A stretch of DNA of 64,000 bases from the NCBI GenBank assembly GCA_963580455.1, contig OY756969.1:7579501-7643500 (forward strand), read 5' to 3'. This stretch comes from Euonymus europaeus. Its lineage: Eukaryota > Streptophyta > Magnoliopsida > Celastrales > Celastraceae. Position 1 is the first letter of the stretch. Every line of letters begins with the position of its first letter. The translations under genes and the position numbers were made by a program. Of the stretch, positions 60,235 to 64,000 are shown piece by piece. Below the pieces are notes generated by a model. That model saw only the letters and a list, made by a program, of their open reading frames with translations. It made no database searches and was not told the DNA's origin.

Positions 60235-60367
60235 TTAAATTGATATAAGTATTTTTTTAAGGCATATATATATATATTTTAATTCCACATAGATTTAAAT
60301 TAAAAAATTAGAAAAATCTTTTTTATAATATACATATACTTAAATCTAATTAAAAAAGGGATGCACT

Positions 60368-61139
60368 GTTCTTTATAACTAGTTGTGCATCTGCGCTTCG
60401 CTCGGTTGGCTGTTTAATTGCATGTTTTATCACCTGTAACGATAATAATAATATATATTTTTTACTGTATTTTTTAATTATAATTTTGTATTAAAATAAT
60501 TGACTAATAGACAACTACAAATATTTGGCCATTCAGCGATTCCAAAAGTCAAAGTAAACTTCTAAAGAAAATCAGCATTAACAGTGATGGTGTACATAGC
60601 AGACATCGAATGTAAAAATAATGACAGAATCAACAATCATGGTTGCTACGACATTAGCTACTTAAAAAATTGCAAATACAAAATGTGCTCTAAATTAATT
60701 CCCCACTTGAGGTTTGCTTAAATATTCATTTCATTTGGAAATTATATAGTTTCAACCATTAACTTAATAGGAACTGACCCCAAGCACCACATCGTGGGCT
60801 TCTCTTACATTCTCTCTCATTGCTCGTTAGTATTGATTCCATTTCAAATAAAACAGACTGCACTAACTCTGAATAAGACACAGTAATAACAAGCATACCT
60901 TTACCAATAACTTGAGTTCTCGTTCAACTTGTTCCAAAAATTTCATATCAATAATTATTGGCCATACCTGTCTGAATTTTGAACACTACCTCCGCTTTTG
61001 CCTTAAAGTGTCCTGACATCACCCAATGGGTGAATTAGCTTCATTTAAGCTATTTCCTGCAAAACCAATGGAGAACATTAGAAAGAGGTAAAAAAACAAT
61101 AAATACATGTTTTTATAGACTAAATACCTCATAATTCAA
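60368..61139. other. Spacer between the two viral-fragment copies
   Basis: No gene. 60378-60410 has a GC-richer phrase ('gtgcatctgcgcttcgctcg') that stands out from its surroundings. The rest is AT-rich. Confidence 0.4.
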
Positions 61140-61570
61140 GTCTATAATACTCGATTATAAGGTATAACTATACCCCCATGTTAAACGTTGCTAGTGCCTA
61201 GTAATGCAAACAAAACTAAATCAATTTTATTTTTAACATTAACTATTCCTAACTCACTTACGTAGGAATCACGATTGCATTTAACACATGCAATAAGCCT
61301 TTAAAACCCTAGGTCACTCACATAAAAATACTCACAAGTGCACAAGTGTACTATTGTAGCACCAAACGTGAAAATACAAGGTCGAGTCCACAGAGACAAG
61401 TTCAAGTCAATATTGTATCGAAATCACAATTAATATAACTAACAACTAAATTAACAATGATGAGCAATATTATGGGTACGAAAAAATAAATAAACAAGTG
61501 AGAAATTCAATAAGATAAGAAACTAGGGTATGATCTCACTAAGCAATCCTGTTGAAAATTTATAATGATA
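61140..61570 (-). repeat. LTR-retrotransposon fragment, relative of 44590-44740
   Basis: 61150-61310 matches the LTR/interior junction at 44590-44740 in order. 61320-61430, read on the minus strand, has the 'ctctgtggactcgacct' phrase usual near LTR ends. No intact terminus. Confidence 0.5.
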
Positions 61571-61599
61571 AAACACCAATAACAATTTTGATTCTAAAA

Positions 61600-62113
61600 T
61601 TGGAAGAAACGGGCAATGAGTTTTTTAAGTGTCTAATAATTTTTAATTTTTTTTAAAAAAATATATTTATATTTTAATCAATATTATGAACCCAATGATA
61701 AAATCACACAACCCCTTTCAAGTCTTTTGATTTTCTTTCAAAAATTGTGACAAATTAATTTTTCTTTATTTATTTTGAATTATATCATAAAATTATTTGT
61801 TTGACCCTCATTTACTAATTAAACAATAAAATTGTCTATACTCGTCAAAGGACACATTTTTTCTTTTAAAGAAATTATAGAAATCAATGGGCTAAACCAT
61901 AATTTTCAATACAGAAACCATATATATTTTTGCATGATTTTTTTAAATCATATTTTGAATTTTAAGTTTTTAAATGATAATTTAGCGTAATTAAATTGAT
62001 ATAATTTTTTTAAGGTTTTTTTTTTTAATTTCACACAGTTTGAAATTAAAAATTTAGAAAAATCTTTTTTATAATACACATATAGTTAAATCTAATTAAA
62101 ATAGGGATGCAGT
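61600..62113 (+). mobile_element. Endogenous pararetrovirus fragment, copy 2 (deleted)
   Basis: Aligns with 59410-59730 and, after a jump, with 60180-60367 of copy 1. The movement-protein core and the palindrome are absent; the junction lies near 61920-61935. Scattered substitutions and length changes throughout indicate age. Confidence 0.65.
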
Positions 62114-62694
62114 TTTTTTTTTTAAAAAAAATGTGTTTTGTACTTTAACCTTTTTGCTTTTAATATACATTTATCAAAAACTAAATAAAAATTTGATTGG
62201 ATGTCCATGCAGCATGGGTTTATACTAAGCAAAAGTAGGACTGCATTTAGCAATTGCCTTAGGTTACCCTTTCATTCATTGACTTGATGACTACAAAATA
62301 TCATTAGGATAGACAGGTGACATTCCATGATTTTCTTGTTCAAATTTATAAGGGAAGCAATAAATGAACCCCCTAGACCCTATTATCAAACCACCTACCC
62401 TACTGATATACAAAAAGTAATTGAGACTCTATATAATGACTACATTACTGATGGGCATAAAGTAATTGAGACTCTATATAATGATTGTAGTTGGAATCGA
62501 TGGCTGAATGGACTGCAATATGTGATCATTTTTTGGAAAGACGAAAAATGTCCCTCATTGGATTGAACATATTTAAAAATCGATGGTTCAGATCCTTAAT
62601 AAAAAATAAGGAGAGATCTTGACCATTTGTTGGCTTCTTGCATGATAGGTTTTATATATAGACACAATTGCTACATATTGTAGCATTTGACAAG
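62114..62694. other. Intergenic with a short direct repeat
   Basis: 'aaagtaattgagactctat' occurs at 62413 and 62459 (46-base spacing) within an open frame 62327-62566 of unknown nature. Nothing else recognised. Confidence 0.4.
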
Positions 62695-62884
62695 CAAAGA
62701 AAATTAGAGAGGGTGGAACCTTCTTTGAAGATGAGATATTCTTAGTTGAATTTGCTAGAGTTTTACAGCCTGGTGGGGTTTCTTCGCAACAAAGAAAATT
62801 AAAAAAGGTGTAACCTTCTTTGAAGATGAGATATTCTTAGTTAAAGTTGATAGAGTTTTAAAGCCTGTTGGAGTTTATTCGCAA
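62695..62884 (+). repeat. 95-bp tandem duplication
   Basis: Two units (62695-62789 and 62790-62884), each from 'caaagaaaatta' to 'tattcgcaa'/'tcttcgcaa', sharing 'ccttctttgaagatgagata'. About 87% identical by eye. Confidence 0.85.
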
Positions 62885-63650
62885 TGATGACATCAAAAAT
62901 CCGCTCGATTTCGATGACGTATCAGAATATGATCGAACTAGTTCTTCTCGGTTGATATTGCTCTTCCAATGGTGATTTCCTGCACATAAAAACAAACGTA
63001 AACAAAGAGCCCGCCAGAGGTTAATCTCTGGCATTGGCGTTTCGACGCTCAAGTCAGATGTGAACGTATAAGTCCCCTAAAAGACGTAACTTGGTGCTCT
63101 AAAAGTTATGTATTATACTATAAAATGTCTGTTTACCTGGTGAATATCTCTTTTTTATAGTGGTGGAGTTCCCCTTCTCCTATTCGGAGTCAGATTCTTG
63201 CTTGAGAAGACTTCCGGTTAGAATAGGAAACTACTCTTAGTAGTGAGAGAGTTCTTGTTGGAAAAGGAACTCATTTGAAGGGAGTCCTTGTTTGGTGAAT
63301 AGATTTGTTTCCTTTAATGACTCCTTTTTGTTCAAAGACATAGGTACCAAGCATAATGGTGGTTATTTTTGGTATTATCATAAGCCCCCCCACACCTTTG
63401 TTCGGGCAATGTGGTTGGTCAAGTGAAGGTGTAGACTTTTCTTCAATTTTTTGCAGATGCTTGAGTCTTTTACTGAGGATTTTATTTTGGCAGACTCAAA
63501 ATTTTCAGCTAGTGAGTACTAATGACTACCGAGGTAAGTCTTTATTATGCTCAATGATTGTCACTTGAAGTATTTTTCAAATCGTAATACATTTCAAGAT
63601 GAGTCTTGATTTTGCTCGATCATGTCACTTGGAGTATTTTCCAAGTCATA
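62885..63650. repeat. LTR-like sequence, family unknown
   Basis: Contains 'tttcgacgctcaagtcaga' (63040-63060), a phrase common in plant LTR retrotransposons, and a C-run near 63387. No termini or coding region recognised, so it may be the start of an element that continues beyond the window together with the tandem repeat that follows. Confidence 0.4.
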
Positions 63651-64000
63651 ATGCCTACTGAAGAAGACATCTTTTCTAAGGTGATGTGTTTGCAGAGGAA
63701 GACCACTTTTTCTGGAGCAAACTCTTTGCCGAGTAAGACCTCTTTTTTGAGGTGATTTGCTGGCTGAGGAATACCACGTTTTCTAGGTGGCCTGTTGGCC
63801 GAGGAAGACCTCTTGTCTGATTTCTGTTCTTCATCGAGGAAGGCCTTTTTTCTGAGGGAACTCTTGGCCGAGGAAGACCTCTTTTATGAGGAAACCTCTT
63901 TGCCGAGGAAGACCTTTTTTTTTTCTTCTGACGTGGCTTGTTGGCTGAGGAAGACCAATTTTTTTAGCTGAGCTATTGGCCAAAGAAGACCACTTTTCTG
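63651..64000 (+). repeat. Degenerate tandem repeat, about 40-bp unit, running off the window
   Basis: GCCGAGGAAGACCTCTTTTT-type units recur about every 35-45 bases (near 63695, 63730, 63762, 63800, 63833, 63868, 63908, 63944 and 63983), with variation in both sequence and length. Probably part of an LTR. Confidence 0.75.

Larger units (their letters stand above)
59390..60367 (+). mobile_element. Endogenous pararetrovirus (Caulimoviridae-like) fragment, copy 1
   Basis: An AT-rich leader-like stretch (59390-59700) is followed by a palindrome and a frame resembling the C-terminal part of a caulimovirid movement protein, then AT-rich sequence to 'agggatgca' (60367). 59390-59710 and 60180-60367 align with copy 2 at 61600-62113, which shows this is a repeated genomic unit and gives its outer limits. 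No reverse transcriptase or capsid region is present in the window. It is an old integrated fragment, not a viral genome. Confidence 0.7.

Overview
The window is nuclear DNA of a flowering plant, most likely a eudicot. The evidence is AT-rich sequence, two plant genes with ordinary GT-AG introns, and a dense graveyard of plant transposable elements. I cannot name the species.

Only two genes look intact. (1) A nine-exon minus-strand gene at 25821-31981 encodes a 670-residue Golgi methyltransferase of the plant PMT/QUA2 family, closest by recall to Arabidopsis PMT11. (2) A three-exon plus-strand gene at 40034-42033 encodes a 317-residue PP1-type serine/threonine phosphatase catalytic subunit (TOPP family). 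Between and around them are broken gene copies: an NPH3-domain relic (33831-34210) and an eIF3g relic (36016-36560).

Most of the rest is mobile DNA, much of it nested. Left to right: the end of an OTU-domain Mutator-like element (MULE copy A, 1-830); a gag-only LTR element with perfect 5-bp target duplication (2023-4470); a four-layer nest (5951-16243) in which an LTR was hit by a hAT transposon, which was hit by a solo LTR, and whose right target-site duplication was hit by a third LTR; a truncated Ty3/gypsy element (18301-21290); a 355-bp tandem array (21805-23040); a TRIM retrotransposon inside a PMT11 intron (29097-29480); hAT, LTR and CACTA relics (32830-34654); MULE copy B (36760-39170); an LTR carrying a hAT element just behind the phosphatase gene (42305-44603); MULE copy C on the minus strand (47860-50440); and a 7-kb MuDR-type MULE with terminal inverted repeats and a 9-bp target duplication (51318-58319), itself containing a hAT element and a 2.3-kb solo LTR.

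The right end holds two diverged copies of an endogenous pararetrovirus segment (59390-60367 and 61600-62113). The first keeps the end of a movement-protein reading frame and carries a perfect 124-bp palindrome at 59700-59823. The last 350 bases are a degenerate tandem repeat of about 40 bp that runs off the window.

I found no operon-like or defence-like system. The most unusual signals are the palindrome beside the viral fragment, the shared loss of the OTU catalytic cysteine in three MULE copies, and the precise nesting of elements inside each other's target duplications.
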